Source: CAILZL01 sp050181835 (GTDB lineage: Bacteria; Pseudomonadota; Gammaproteobacteria; Steroidobacterales; Steroidobacteraceae). From it: DNA of 64,000 nt. The first letter of the stretch is position 1; every line of letters starts with the position of its first letter. The notes under the pieces are model-generated. The model was given only the letters and a program-made list of their open reading frames with translations. It was not told the origin of the DNA and did not search any database. The DNA lies in contig JBFXCU010000012.1 of the NCBI GenBank assembly GCA_050181835.1, positions 1-64,000 on the forward strand, in the 5' to 3' direction. The position numbers and the translations under genes were made by a program. Shown piece by piece: positions 1 through 8,084 of the stretch.

Positions 1-128
1 ATGGCTCTGGACTTACAACCATGAACGACCGAACATGGCCATCGGTGGCATCACGCCCATGCAGAAGTTAGCAATGACTGCTTAACCTTTCCACTTCTGG
101 TGTCAGTTAAAAAAGGGAGGATTACCGA
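1..128 (+). mobile_element. 3' end of an IS3-family insertion sequence (OrfB C-terminus), cut by the window edge
   Basis: Reading from base 2, 27 codons end at TAA (83-85) and give the C-terminus typical of IS3-family OrfB transposases, with the conserved YNHERPNMA block followed by GGITPMQKLA. Such a tail closes the DDE integrase core domain. Bases 86-128 hold a short AT/G-rich stretch ending in GGGAGGATTACC, which looks like the non-coding tail and terminal inverted repeat seen in this family; the exact end cannot be fixed without the other terminus. Whether the element is intact to the left cannot be seen. The coding assignment is firm; the element boundary is inferred. Confidence 0.75.
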
Positions 129-315
129 AGGACTATGATGGTTCGGGACGTAATGCCTCGGGCAACAATGCATTGTTCGCGCAAGCTTGGGTTGCTTGGT
201 GATAGGAGTCTGGCCCAAGCTAAGTGAGTTCATTGAGATAGGTTAGTACGACAGCTGATGTAACTCTGATAATTATAGGCGGCGACACAGACGTCAAAAT
301 TCTGCTGTAATTCTG

Positions 316-564
316 CTATGGTTTGAGACAGCTTCTTGCGGAACGCCACCTGATAAAACTCTTACAGATCGTCTTGTGGAAGTATTTACAGATGCCAGTG
401 ATTTGCGGTGTGCACATAAACTTGCTGCGAATGTTGCGTCCACCAGTTGAATCTACAGCGGCCTTTTTCAGGATGTCGCGTTCCTCTTCGGTATGTCGCA
501 GTTGTGATCGAAGCTTGGGTATCTCGCTCGTGGCCTCAAGCAGATCAGCAGCATGCTGGCTGGG
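316..564 (-). pseudogene. IS3-family OrfA-like transposase fragment
   Basis: An open frame without a usable start, read on the minus strand, contains EIPKLRSQLRHTEEERDILKKA at about 460-525. This is the leucine-zipper end of IS3-family OrfA, where the motif ERDILKKA is nearly invariant. The helix-turn-helix half is missing, because a stop lies at 565-567 immediately before the gspN stop. The frame continues for about 48 more codons of unassigned sequence to TAG at 316-318. It is therefore a decayed remnant, separate from the OrfB tail at base 1-85 and in the opposite orientation. Bases 129-315 show no gene. Confidence 0.55.
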
Positions 565-577
565 TCACACGCTTAGC

Positions 578-1351
578 CTAGAAACTACCGGAGAGCGAAA
601 AGGGTCTGCGGCCCTGCGCATCAGCAGCGCCCAGATACTGCATGCCATTGGCGATACTGGCGGGGGTATTAGTACGTGCAGCCACTTGAGTTTCGAGTAG
701 ATAATTGCGATCGCTGGTGAGCTTGAGTTGTCCTGCAACGCTAAGGCTTGCGCCGTCGAGATCCTGCAGATCACCGATTACGGTAGTGGCGTTACTGCCA
801 TTGGCGGGAAAGCTCAGACGATAGGCACCAATGTTATTTGGTTGACTGGCGGGGCCCGTAAGGTCAATGACATCCAGCGTGCCGCGTGCCGCGACGGGCC
901 AGTTGTTGTCCAGAATGAGTTCATCAAATTTTGCCTGTGCCGTACCTGTCCAACCGCCGGGTAAGCCGCCGCTGCCGACAATAGATTGTAGGGGCAGGGA
1001 TGCTGACATTTGATTGAGTTGCAACTTGCCTGATAAGCCAATACTGACGCGACCGTTGGCAAAACCTGTGTTTTGTTTGAGTTTAACGTCCGCAGCCAGT
1101 TTGCCAGTGAGTAACGACATAAAGCGAACTTGCCAGTCGATATTGCCCAGATTCAATACGCCTGCACGCAAGTCCGTGACCTGTCCATGCCACACACTGC
1201 CGCTACTGCTGCTGACTTGAATGCCATGCTTAGCCAGTTGTTTTATCAATACACTGGCCGGGATGGTGATCAGTAAAAATATCAAATAGACGAGTACGCC
1301 GATGATTAACCATTTGCCACGCCATTTACCGAGCATACGAAGCTGCATCAT
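578..1351 (-). CDS. gspN: Type II secretion system protein N
   Basis: Last gene of the gsp operon, 257 residues. It has one N-terminal membrane segment (about residues 12-32) followed by a long periplasmic beta-rich domain. GspN is an accessory inner-membrane component present only in some type II systems, and its molecular role is not settled. The start overlaps the end of gspM by four bases (ATGA type), so the two are translationally coupled. The protein ends normally in a GRRPFSLSG-like tail, so it looks complete even though an IS3 fragment begins only about 14 bases after its stop. Identification rests on position in the operon, topology and length. Confidence 0.85.
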   Translation of the reverse strand: MMQLRMLGKWRGKWLIIGVLVYLIFLLITIPASVLIKQLAKHGIQVSSSSGSVWHGQVTDLRAGVLNLGNIDWQVRFMSLLTGKLAADVKLKQNTGFANGRVSIGLSGKLQLNQMSASLPLQSIVGSGGLPGGWTGTAQAKFDELILDNNWPVAARGTLDVIDLTGPASQPNNIGAYRLSFPANGSNATTVIGDLQDLDGASLSVAGQLKLTSDRNYLLETQVAARTNTPASIANGMQYLGAADAQGRRPFSLSGSF

Positions 1352-1881
1352 CTGCCACCACTGCGACTTAGGCTCAGGCTGGCACTGACTTGGCCAACTT
1401 GGGGCATGCGGGTGATCTCGGCATCCTTGACGTGAATGCCATAGTCTTTTTGTATGGCGCCGAGCCAGATAATCAAGGCATCAAAACTCACGCCTTCAAA
1501 GCGCACGCGCACACCGTTGGGGCCAGCGGGTGTTTGCCCTGTCAGTGCCGAGGAAACATTGCGGCTGCTGGCGGAGTTGGCAACCAGCACCACCATGGAT
1601 TCATTTTGAGTGCTCGCTGTGGGTTGTGTGCTATTCAATGCACTCAGTTGTCCCGCTACGGATTGCATCCACACTAGGTCTTGCTGCTTTTGCACGATAC
1701 GCGCGCTACGATCATTAACTGCCTTGTACAAGGGGGCGAGGCCCAGCGTGTAAATGACAACCAGCGCCACCAGTATTACACCGCCGATAACTATCGCGCG
1801 CTCGCGCGGTGGCAAGTCGTCAAACTTTGCTCTGAGTTGTGCAGCATGCTGTTGTGCTTGCATGGTGAAATCAGCACTCAT
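1348..1881 (-). CDS. gspM: Type II secretion system protein M
   Basis: A bitopic inner-membrane protein of 177 residues. A cytoplasmic N-terminal tail of about 30 residues, rich in Gln and Ala, is followed by a transmembrane helix (about 31-50, IVIGGVILVALVVIY) and a periplasmic ferredoxin-like domain. GspM binds GspL and helps assemble the inner-membrane platform that couples the GspE ATPase to pseudopilus growth. It starts two bases after the gspL stop and overlaps gspN by four bases. Length and topology match the family. Confidence 0.88.
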   Translation of the reverse strand: MSADFTMQAQQHAAQLRAKFDDLPPRERAIVIGGVILVALVVIYTLGLAPLYKAVNDRSARIVQKQQDLVWMQSVAGQLSALNSTQPTASTQNESMVVLVANSASSRNVSSALTGQTPAGPNGVRVRFEGVSFDALIIWLGAIQKDYGIHVKDAEITRMPQVGQVSASLSLSRSGGR

Positions 1882-1883
1882 GT

Positions 1884-3140
1884 TCAGGCTCCCGGTGGCG
1901 ACTTGAGTTGCAGTCGCCCTTCAATTTTGTTGTTTTTGGGATTGGCGGCTTGAATTTCCGCAGCGATGCCTTGTGCCTGTGCTTGTTGTCGAATCTGCTC
2001 CAGTGAATCGACAGTGGGTGCCAGAATGCGCACATCCACATTGTCATTGCGAAAGCTCACCGCTTCTAATTGCAGCTCGGCGCTATTACTCATCGCATGC
2101 GATAGCACGTTTAAGCTGGACATTAGACCATTTGCGCCGTTACTGCCTTGTAGTTGCAGTAAGCGTGTTTCAAATGCCTTGCGCGCTTGGGCTGCGTCAA
2201 CCGACGCTGCGCCTGGTAGGCCTTGGTTGTACGTGGTGCGAAGTTGTTGATCGAGGGAAGCCTCCTGTTTGCGTAGTTGCCAGAGCTCAATGCCCTTGGT
2301 GAGCAGGTGTGCACCGAAGAATGCAACCAGCAATATGGCGGCGTAACGCCAAGGGTGTAAGTTATTCCGCATGCTGGAGCGCGGTGTATACACGCCCTGT
2401 AAGAGATTGATGCCGGCTCCTTGCACTGCTTGTAATGCCAGTAGTGGTAGCACTCCATCTGACAATAGTTTTATCTGTAAGTCCGGTGCGCGTTCACGCA
2501 CGGATTCGATGGCGGTTTGCTGTGCATCGTATTCAAGATCGGTGACATACATGGTTGCTGGCTGCGTAGTGGCGGGTAGCAGTAACAGCAACGCTTCTGA
2601 CAAAGGTGTTACATCCAGTGTATTCACTGGCCCAGCCTGTTCTCTGCTGGTAACGCGCCCTTGGTCAATTAACACCGACAGGCCATCAGAAGCGATCGGC
2701 ACCATGCTGGTGTCAGTGTACAAAGCATCAATTTGCAGTCCCACTTCGCGCAGAGCGAAAATCCAGCGCTGCATTGCATCGTGTGATACTACGATGACCG
2801 GCGTGCCCGGTCGCGCACCGCGTTTACCGACAGCAAAGTGCAGGGCATCTACATCGGTGGCCAGTTGATCTTCCAATGCATACGGCACAACTTGGCTCAA
2901 TTTTGTGTTGCCTTTTACCGGTGGCAGTACTGGCTCCATATGCAGCGCATCTGCACCGGGCACTAATACAATCACTCTGCGTCCTGTTGCCAAACCTGCC
3001 GCTTCACTCAGATTGCCTTGCAGTAACGCACCCAATCGTGAGCCATGCGCATCCACCAACAACCACTGTGCGGGAGTCTGTGCCGCAACGGCTGCGCCAC
3101 TGGGAGTGGTTAATAAACGAATGACCAGAGTTTCTAACAT
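1884..3140 (-). CDS. gspL: Type II secretion system protein L
   Basis: This 418-residue protein has the GspL plan: an actin-like cytoplasmic domain over the first 250 or so residues, one membrane helix at about 263-283 (WRYAAILLVAFFGAHLL), a periplasmic coiled-coil stretch and a C-terminal ferredoxin-like domain. In characterised systems the cytoplasmic half holds the GspE ATPase at the membrane and the periplasmic half dimerises with GspM, the next gene. No gspE lies in this window, so the ATPase must be encoded elsewhere. A 17-base gap separates it from gspK. Confidence 0.9.
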   Translation of the reverse strand: MLETLVIRLLTTPSGAAVAAQTPAQWLLVDAHGSRLGALLQGNLSEAAGLATGRRVIVLVPGADALHMEPVLPPVKGNTKLSQVVPYALEDQLATDVDALHFAVGKRGARPGTPVIVVSHDAMQRWIFALREVGLQIDALYTDTSMVPIASDGLSVLIDQGRVTSREQAGPVNTLDVTPLSEALLLLLPATTQPATMYVTDLEYDAQQTAIESVRERAPDLQIKLLSDGVLPLLALQAVQGAGINLLQGVYTPRSSMRNNLHPWRYAAILLVAFFGAHLLTKGIELWQLRKQEASLDQQLRTTYNQGLPGAASVDAAQARKAFETRLLQLQGSNGANGLMSSLNVLSHAMSNSAELQLEAVSFRNDNVDVRILAPTVDSLEQIRQQAQAQGIAAEIQAANPKNNKIEGRLQLKSPPGA

Positions 3141-3157
3141 GGGGTACTGGATATCGA

Positions 3158-4132
3158 TTAGGTGGTGCCGAAGCTGCGCTGAATGACGCGAACTTTGGCG
3201 TTATTGGGGTTGCCGGAGCGATTCAAGACACTGTACATGGCGAGTTCTACGGTGCCAATAGACACCAAGATATTGGCACGAAAGTAGCTGCTCGATTCCA
3301 CCAGATAGGCGTTATTACTGAGTTGTCTTTGATCAAAATCGGGATCGCCTTTGAAATCTCTATTGATATCCTGCAGTTTAGGATAGCAACCGCTAGCGCG
3401 GTTGGCAGCGAAGGTGGTCAAGTCAGTGCTGTACTGCCTTTTGGTGGTAGCCAATGAATCAAGTACAAGCGCAGGCGCAGTACAGACATTTAATGACGTG
3501 CCATTGGGCAGTGCTGTCACATAAGGTTCCAGTTTGCGAAATATCGCCAGCGTCATTCCCACTTGCGAGAACATTTCCGACGTTCGGGTAATGGCCATGT
3601 TGGCAGTGAGATAAGCTGGCGATTGTCCGGCATATACCGAATCTTCTGCACCATTAGGTGATTCGGCGGTGGTGTTGGTGTCGAGCCAGTCGACAGTAAG
3701 ATTGGCCCATTTTGGCTCAAGCTCAAGCAACTCCAACAGGCGTTCAAATTGTTTGACTACGGGTTCATTTTTAAGGCCATTGGCATCAAGTAGGTTGTTC
3801 AGATTGAACCGACCCTGCATGTCTTCCAGATTGCCCTTGATTTCGCCGATACCGTCATCCACCGGTAACACGGTCGGCGTTGCCCAACTTTCATTGGGTG
3901 CATCAATAGTGGAGTCGTTGGCATCTTTGCTGAGGGTATACGCTGCTAGCGCTTCAGCACCTAAGCCTAGCTCATAGGCTTGATCCAGCAATAACACGGT
4001 CGCGGTACGACGTTGATCCATATAGCCTTCAGAGGCGACACTCACCGCCAGCATGGTTGCCAGTGCCACAATCAATACGGCCATGATCAATGCCACGCCG
4101 CGCTGCCTTTTGGCTGTCGGCAACGGCCTCAT
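3158..4132 (-). CDS. gspK: Type II secretion minor pseudopilin K
   Basis: A 324-residue minor pseudopilin that caps the pseudopilus tip together with GspI and GspJ. The prepilin cleavage site follows Gly12 (RQRG, then VALIMAVLIVALAT). As usual for GspK, residue +5 of the mature protein is not Glu. The large globular alpha domain inserted after the first helix accounts for the size. I chose the ATG at 4132 because it overlaps the gspJ stop (ATGA) and gives a normal short leader; an in-frame start 36 bases upstream would add an improbable extension. A pair of Cys residues in the second half may form the known disulfide. Confidence 0.9.
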   Translation of the reverse strand: MRPLPTAKRQRGVALIMAVLIVALATMLAVSVASEGYMDQRRTATVLLLDQAYELGLGAEALAAYTLSKDANDSTIDAPNESWATPTVLPVDDGIGEIKGNLEDMQGRFNLNNLLDANGLKNEPVVKQFERLLELLELEPKWANLTVDWLDTNTTAESPNGAEDSVYAGQSPAYLTANMAITRTSEMFSQVGMTLAIFRKLEPYVTALPNGTSLNVCTAPALVLDSLATTKRQYSTDLTTFAANRASGCYPKLQDINRDFKGDPDFDQRQLSNNAYLVESSSYFRANILVSIGTVELAMYSVLNRSGNPNNAKVRVIQRSFGTT

Positions 4133-4770
4133 CCGGGCAGCTCCACAATTCGTTTGATCTCGCCCCAATCATCAAGTTTCAGAGTGATTTCCACTGCCAA
4201 GGGAGTGGCGCGCGCTCGTGAAATACCAGCACCACCGGTACTGCTGGCAGGCCAAGTAGTTTGCCACTGGCGATTGCCGTCCAGATATCGCAGCGTGATG
4301 GTGGATACATTATCCAGTAATTCAGCTTGTATTGGTGTATTGCTCAGGGAGCGATCCAGTACGATCCAGTAATCGCGATACAGCTTGCCATCCATCAACC
4401 GATAGCCCACTCGTTGCAGGGTGGCGCGCGGCAGGCCGGCTGGGTTGGTCCAACCAGCGCGAGTGAGTTCCAGCAGGTAAATGTTATTGGGGTACAGCGC
4501 GGGATTGACCGTGGTGGCGGTAGCGTCGCGCACCGGGCGCGGCTCCAGCTGCATCAAATCTTGAGTAATGCGAGTCACCGCGCGTTGCACAGTGCGTACT
4601 CGCAGCATCGACTCTGCGGCATGTTCACGTTGCGTAATCAGCTCGTTGTAACCGCCCATAGCCATTACTGCGACGATGGCAAAAATGGCAATAGCAATTA
4701 ATAGCTCCAGCAAGGTAAAACCATGATTACGCATGCTACAGACTTGAGCAGTGGGGTAGTTATGACTCAT
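4129..4770 (-). CDS. gspJ: Type II secretion minor pseudopilin J
   Basis: Minor pseudopilin with a type IV-like signal: basic leader ending MRNHG, cleaved before FTLLELLIAIAIFAIVAVMA, with the conserved Glu at +5. Tip subunit that works with GspI and GspK. The upstream ATG at 4770 lies two bases after the gspI stop and suits translational coupling. The ATG at 4734 would give the more usual five-residue leader. Neither has a clear ribosome binding site, so the start is undecided. The stop overlaps the gspK start. Confidence 0.88.
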   Translation of the reverse strand: MSHNYPTAQVCSMRNHGFTLLELLIAIAIFAIVAVMAMGGYNELITQREHAAESMLRVRTVQRAVTRITQDLMQLEPRPVRDATATTVNPALYPNNIYLLELTRAGWTNPAGLPRATLQRVGYRLMDGKLYRDYWIVLDRSLSNTPIQAELLDNVSTITLRYLDGNRQWQTTWPASSTGGAGISRARATPLAVEITLKLDDWGEIKRIVELPG

Positions 4771-4772
4771 GA

Positions 4773-5255
4773 CTAATTCGTACTGCTGCTCGAGCTAGCA
4801 CTGCCGCTTGCATTGGCCGCAGGGCTTGGCGTCGAATTGGAGTCCCACTGAACGCGATTACCGTTGACAGTGACAGCCGTACCATAAAAACCAGAAATAT
4901 TGGCGATGCTGGCATCGTCGCCCGCGTCTTTGGGCGCGACATGAATATTAATACGCTGCATGGAGTCCACATCAGTACTACTCACTTCCATACGCCAATG
5001 CCAGTTGCTACCGGCCATTTCTATGTCGCCATTGGTTTCGGTATTTTCAAGCGAGGCATTACTCAAGCGTACTTCGGTGAGTTTGTTCATCGCCACCCAA
5101 TGAGCAATGGTTTTTTCGCGCAAATAGGTGGCGTTGTTAACAGTTTGGCCAACTGCGCCAATCACCGCCAGCATACCCAGACTAACGATTACCAGCGCCG
5201 CCAAAACTTCAATCAGCGTGAATCCCGCTTGGGTGCTTGAAGGATGTGAGGTCAT
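4773..5255 (-). CDS. gspI: Type II secretion minor pseudopilin I
   Basis: Minor pseudopilin of 160 residues, cleaved after Gly11 (STQAG, then FTLIEVLAALVIVSLGMLAVIG), which initiates pseudopilus assembly at the tip in studied systems. Its ATG overlaps the gspH stop by four bases. The last 20 or so residues form a Ser/Ala/Pro/Asn-rich low-complexity tail (ending SASSSSSTN), which is longer than usual in GspI and parallels a serine run in GspH. Confidence 0.9.
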   Translation of the reverse strand: MTSHPSSTQAGFTLIEVLAALVIVSLGMLAVIGAVGQTVNNATYLREKTIAHWVAMNKLTEVRLSNASLENTETNGDIEMAGSNWHWRMEVSSTDVDSMQRINIHVAPKDAGDDASIANISGFYGTAVTVNGNRVQWDSNSTPSPAANASGSASSSSSTN

Positions 5256-5917
5256 TGCAAGTTATCGCCTGAATCCAGGCTCAGGGTATTATCTGCTGCA
5301 CCGATCAATCGCCAACTGAACTCGCCATCATCACGCGCCAGACGCAATTCAAACGGTGATAACTCGCCACTGGATAGAATGGCTACCTGTGGCACTACAT
5401 CGTCTTTCAATGCGGTGTTGGCATCAGTCGCTGCGCTGCTGGAACTACTGCTAGAACTGGAGGAAACGCGCGCCAGTAATTCTTTGTTCTGCTCGTGAGT
5501 TTTGACGACGACCTCACGACCTTCCAGCCATAAACGAAATTGCAAACCGTCCGGCAGCTTGCGGTAGGCGGTTAATTCATCGTTACTCATCACCTGCCAG
5601 TGATGTGTTGCATAGTCGTAACGCATGAAAAAATAGCCATTCTGTTCAATCAGCAAGCCGATGTCGTGTCCTTGCAATTCGGACTCTTCGCGAACTTGAT
5701 TTATCACGGCTTGCAGCCGTTTTGCCTGATCTTCAATTTCGTTGTCTCGACCCAGTACTCCCATCGATAAGCCAGCCATGGTCAGCACAATGCCGACAAT
5801 GACAATCACTACCAACAACTCGATCAGGGTAAAGCCGGAATGTGGCCACTTCCGGCACTGCCTGCTCGCTTCCAGTGGCGGCGAGCAGCGAGCAATAAGG
5901 TTATTCTCGCGTGACAT
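5252..5917 (-). CDS. gspH: Type II secretion minor pseudopilin H
   Basis: A 221-residue minor pseudopilin. The leader is long (28 residues, ending KWPHSG) and cleavage precedes FTLIELLVVIVIVGIVLTMAG, with Glu at +5. GspH joins the pseudopilus tip to the major GspG filament. A run of ten serines near residue 152-161 interrupts the globular domain, probably as a surface loop. A coding gap of 23 bases separates it from gspG. The call is secure from signal, length and position. Confidence 0.88.
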   Translation of the reverse strand: MSRENNLIARCSPPLEASRQCRKWPHSGFTLIELLVVIVIVGIVLTMAGLSMGVLGRDNEIEDQAKRLQAVINQVREESELQGHDIGLLIEQNGYFFMRYDYATHHWQVMSNDELTAYRKLPDGLQFRLWLEGREVVVKTHEQNKELLARVSSSSSSSSSSAATDANTALKDDVVPQVAILSSGELSPFELRLARDDGEFSWRLIGAADNTLSLDSGDNLQ

Positions 5918-5940
5918 TATGCTGTATCAAGCATGGGGGA

Positions 5941-6405
5941 TTATTGAGGATCCCAGTTACCAATATCAGCGTCGACACCTTCACCGCCTTCTTGATTATC
6001 GGCACCCAGGGTCCACAGGTCATACTCTTTGCCATGTGAGCCAGGATACAAGTAGTGATAGTCGTTGCCCCACGGGTCTTGTTTCAAGCCGTCGATATAG
6101 CCACCTGGTTTCCAATTACGGATAGTTGAATCATTTGGCTTTACCACCAATGCTTGTAGTCCCTGCTCGGTGGTGGGATATCTAAAATTATCTAGACGAA
6201 ACAGGTTAAAGGCGGTTTCATAGGCGCGAATATCCTGCTTGACCTTGGCGACTTGGGCATCATCAATACGACGAATGACCTGTGGCGCCACCAGCGCTGC
6301 CAGAATGCCAAGAATGACTACCACCACCATGATTTCAATCAGGGTAAAACCTTGACTGAAGCGAAACTTAACGAGCGGTTGGTGAAGTGAAGCTGGTTTC
6401 TGCAT
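5941..6405 (-). CDS. gspG: Type II secretion major pseudopilin G
   Basis: Major pseudopilin whose subunits form the piston-like pseudopilus. It has the cleavage site QG before FTLIEIMVVVVILGILAALVAP, the +5 Glu, and the GspG C-terminal region with KQDPWGNDYHYLYPG and a run of acidic residues that bind calcium in homologues. I took the ATG at 6405, giving an 18-residue leader; ATG 6420 and TTG 6441 are also in frame and none has a good ribosome binding site. It is the first gene of the minus-strand gsp operon and faces the rhombosortase gene, so the short gap must hold both promoters. Confidence 0.92.
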   Translation of the reverse strand: MQKPASLHQPLVKFRFSQGFTLIEIMVVVVILGILAALVAPQVIRRIDDAQVAKVKQDIRAYETAFNLFRLDNFRYPTTEQGLQALVVKPNDSTIRNWKPGGYIDGLKQDPWGNDYHYLYPGSHGKEYDLWTLGADNQEGGEGVDADIGNWDPQ

Positions 6406-6472
6406 GGTGCGGTTTTCCATTGGAGCGTGAGAACTTGGCAATTACGCTGATCATAACAAACAGGCTAGTCAA

Positions 6473-7072
6473 TTGAATGACAACACAAATCCAGATTCGT
6501 TGCTGCGTCGCCATCGGCTGACGCTGACAGTCGTTATGTTGCTGCTGGGTCTCAGCCTGGGTGGTGAGCCACTGCGTGAGATGCTGCGTTATGAGCGCGT
6601 TGCCGTGTTGGAGCACCATGAGTATTGGCGTTTGCTGACCGCGCACTTGGTGCATGGCAGTTGGCAGCACACTTGGCTGAATCTGGCGGGGTTGCTGCTG
6701 CTTTCAATGCTGTTTCGCGCGACCTATCGTTGCTGGCAGTGGGCGTTGATTACGCTGATTGCGGCTCTCAGTATTGATCTCGGCTTGATGTATCTGATGC
6801 CACAGTTGCTCTGGTATGTAGGTTTGTCGGGGGTGCTGCATGGGATTCTGGCGGCAGGTGCGGTGGCCTGGTGGCGTATTGAATCAACAGCCATGGCGAC
6901 TGCGCTGACCTGTATTCTGATCGGTAAATTAAGCTGGGAGCAATGGCAGGGCGCATTGCCCCTTTCGGGTGATTTGCCCGTCATTGTGAACGCGCATTTA
7001 TATGGCGCAGTCGGCGGCTTGGTCATTGCCCTGATGCTGGTGAACCAGCTGCCGATGCGTAAGCGCGACTAG
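6473..7072 (+). CDS. rrtA: Rhombosortase (rhomboid-type intramembrane serine protease)
   Basis: A 199-residue membrane protein with about six hydrophobic segments and rhomboid hallmarks. HLVHGSWQHTWLNLAG lies near residue 58, the catalytic serine motif GLSGVLHG near 118-125, and the partner His in NAHLYGAVGG near 176. The small size and the GLSGVLHG form fit the rhombosortase subfamily, which cleaves GlyGly-CTERM tails of proteins that leave through type II secretion. Being divergent from gspG strongly supports this. The start is a TTG at 6473. No GlyGly-CTERM substrate is encoded in this window, so substrates must lie elsewhere. Confidence 0.82.
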   Translation: MNDNTNPDSLLRRHRLTLTVVMLLLGLSLGGEPLREMLRYERVAVLEHHEYWRLLTAHLVHGSWQHTWLNLAGLLLLSMLFRATYRCWQWALITLIAALSIDLGLMYLMPQLLWYVGLSGVLHGILAAGAVAWWRIESTAMATALTCILIGKLSWEQWQGALPLSGDLPVIVNAHLYGAVGGLVIALMLVNQLPMRKRD

Positions 7073-7103
7073 ATAAATTGGGCATAGTACAAACCAAGCT
7101 CGT

Positions 7104-7109
7104 TATAAT
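7104..7109 (+). promoter_or_regulatory. Probable -10 box for the fab operon
   Basis: A perfect TATAAT lies 33 bases upstream of the fabD start, in the only gap between rrtA and fabD. The best -35 candidate, TTGGGC at 7078-7083, is 20 bases away, longer than ideal. The ribosome binding site is AGAAGAG just before the ATG. Confidence 0.4.
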
Positions 7110-7142
7110 TGCGGTTATCTTTAAGTTAAGTGAGAAGAGTTA

Positions 7143-8084
7143 ATGGCGTTTGCAATGGTGTTTCCGGGGCAGGGCTCGCAGTCAGTAGGTATGTTGGCGG
7201 CGCTGGCTGCAGCAGAACCGTTGATCGGCGAGACGTTTGCCGAAGCGTCAGGCGTGCTCGGTTATGATCTGTGGCAGCTGTGTCAGCAGGGGCCAGAGGA
7301 GCAGCTAGGTGCGACTGAAATCACCCAGCCTGCGATGCTGGTGGCGGGGGTGGCAACGTGGCGCGTTTGGCGCAAGCATGGCGGTGCCATGCCCGCCGCG
7401 ATGGCGGGCCATAGCTTGGGTGAATACACGGCACTAGTGTGCGCGGGTGCACTTGATTTCAAGGCCGCAGTAGATCTGGTGCGGTTTCGTGGCCAAGCCA
7501 TGCAAAGTGCAGTGCCGCAGGGGCAAGGCGCGATGGCGGCGATTCTGGGCCTGGAAGACCAAGATGTCATCGCTGCCTGCGTTGAGGCAGCGCAGGGTGA
7601 CATCGTACAAGCGGCTAATTTTAATTCACCCGGGCAGGTAGTTATTGCCGGCCAGAAAGCGGCCGTGGAGCGTGCTATTGAATTGCTTAAAGCCAAAGGC
7701 GCTAAGCGTGCATTGAGCTTGCCGGTCAGCGTGCCTTCACATACTGAACTAATGCGCCCCGCTGCAGCGCGGTTGGCCGAACGCCTGCAGCAGATCGAAA
7801 TTAAACTGACCACCACCGCCGTTTACACCGTCGATATGCGTGTTCACGGCTCAGATACGGAAATTCGACAAGCACTGTTTGAACAGTTGGTGGGGCCGGT
7901 ACGCTGGGCTGATAGTGTCAGGACTATCTTGGCTACCGGCGTTAACACCCTCATTGAATGTGGGCCTGGCAAGGTGTTGACCAGCTTGAATCGACGCATT
8001 GATCGCAACAAAGAATTGGTGATGCTGGCGGTCGAGGATCCTGCCTCTCTCACTGAAGCATTACATGCCGTAAAGGAGCCTTGA
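7143..8084 (+). CDS. fabD: Malonyl-CoA:ACP transacylase
   Basis: Transfers malonyl groups from CoA to acyl carrier protein, giving the extender unit for fatty-acid synthesis. The 313-residue length is normal. The N-terminal FPGQGSQ motif (7-13), the nucleophile Ser91 in GHSLGEYTA and the catalytic His in VPSHTELM near residue 200 are all present. The stop overlaps the fabG ATG by one base (TGATG), so the two are translated together. Confidence 0.97.
   Translation: MAFAMVFPGQGSQSVGMLAALAAAEPLIGETFAEASGVLGYDLWQLCQQGPEEQLGATEITQPAMLVAGVATWRVWRKHGGAMPAAMAGHSLGEYTALVCAGALDFKAAVDLVRFRGQAMQSAVPQGQGAMAAILGLEDQDVIAACVEAAQGDIVQAANFNSPGQVVIAGQKAAVERAIELLKAKGAKRALSLPVSVPSHTELMRPAAARLAERLQQIEIKLTTTAVYTVDMRVHGSDTEIRQALFEQLVGPVRWADSVRTILATGVNTLIECGPGKVLTSLNRRIDRNKELVMLAVEDPASLTEALHAVKEP

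Noticed and set aside
51..233. Minus-strand frame of 60 codons in the IS tail
   Set aside because: It overlaps the OrfB tail on the other strand and has no recognisable content.
323..700. Plus-strand frame of 125 codons near the left edge
   Set aside because: It is antisense to the IS3 OrfA-like fragment and to the end of gspN, with no ribosome binding site or family.
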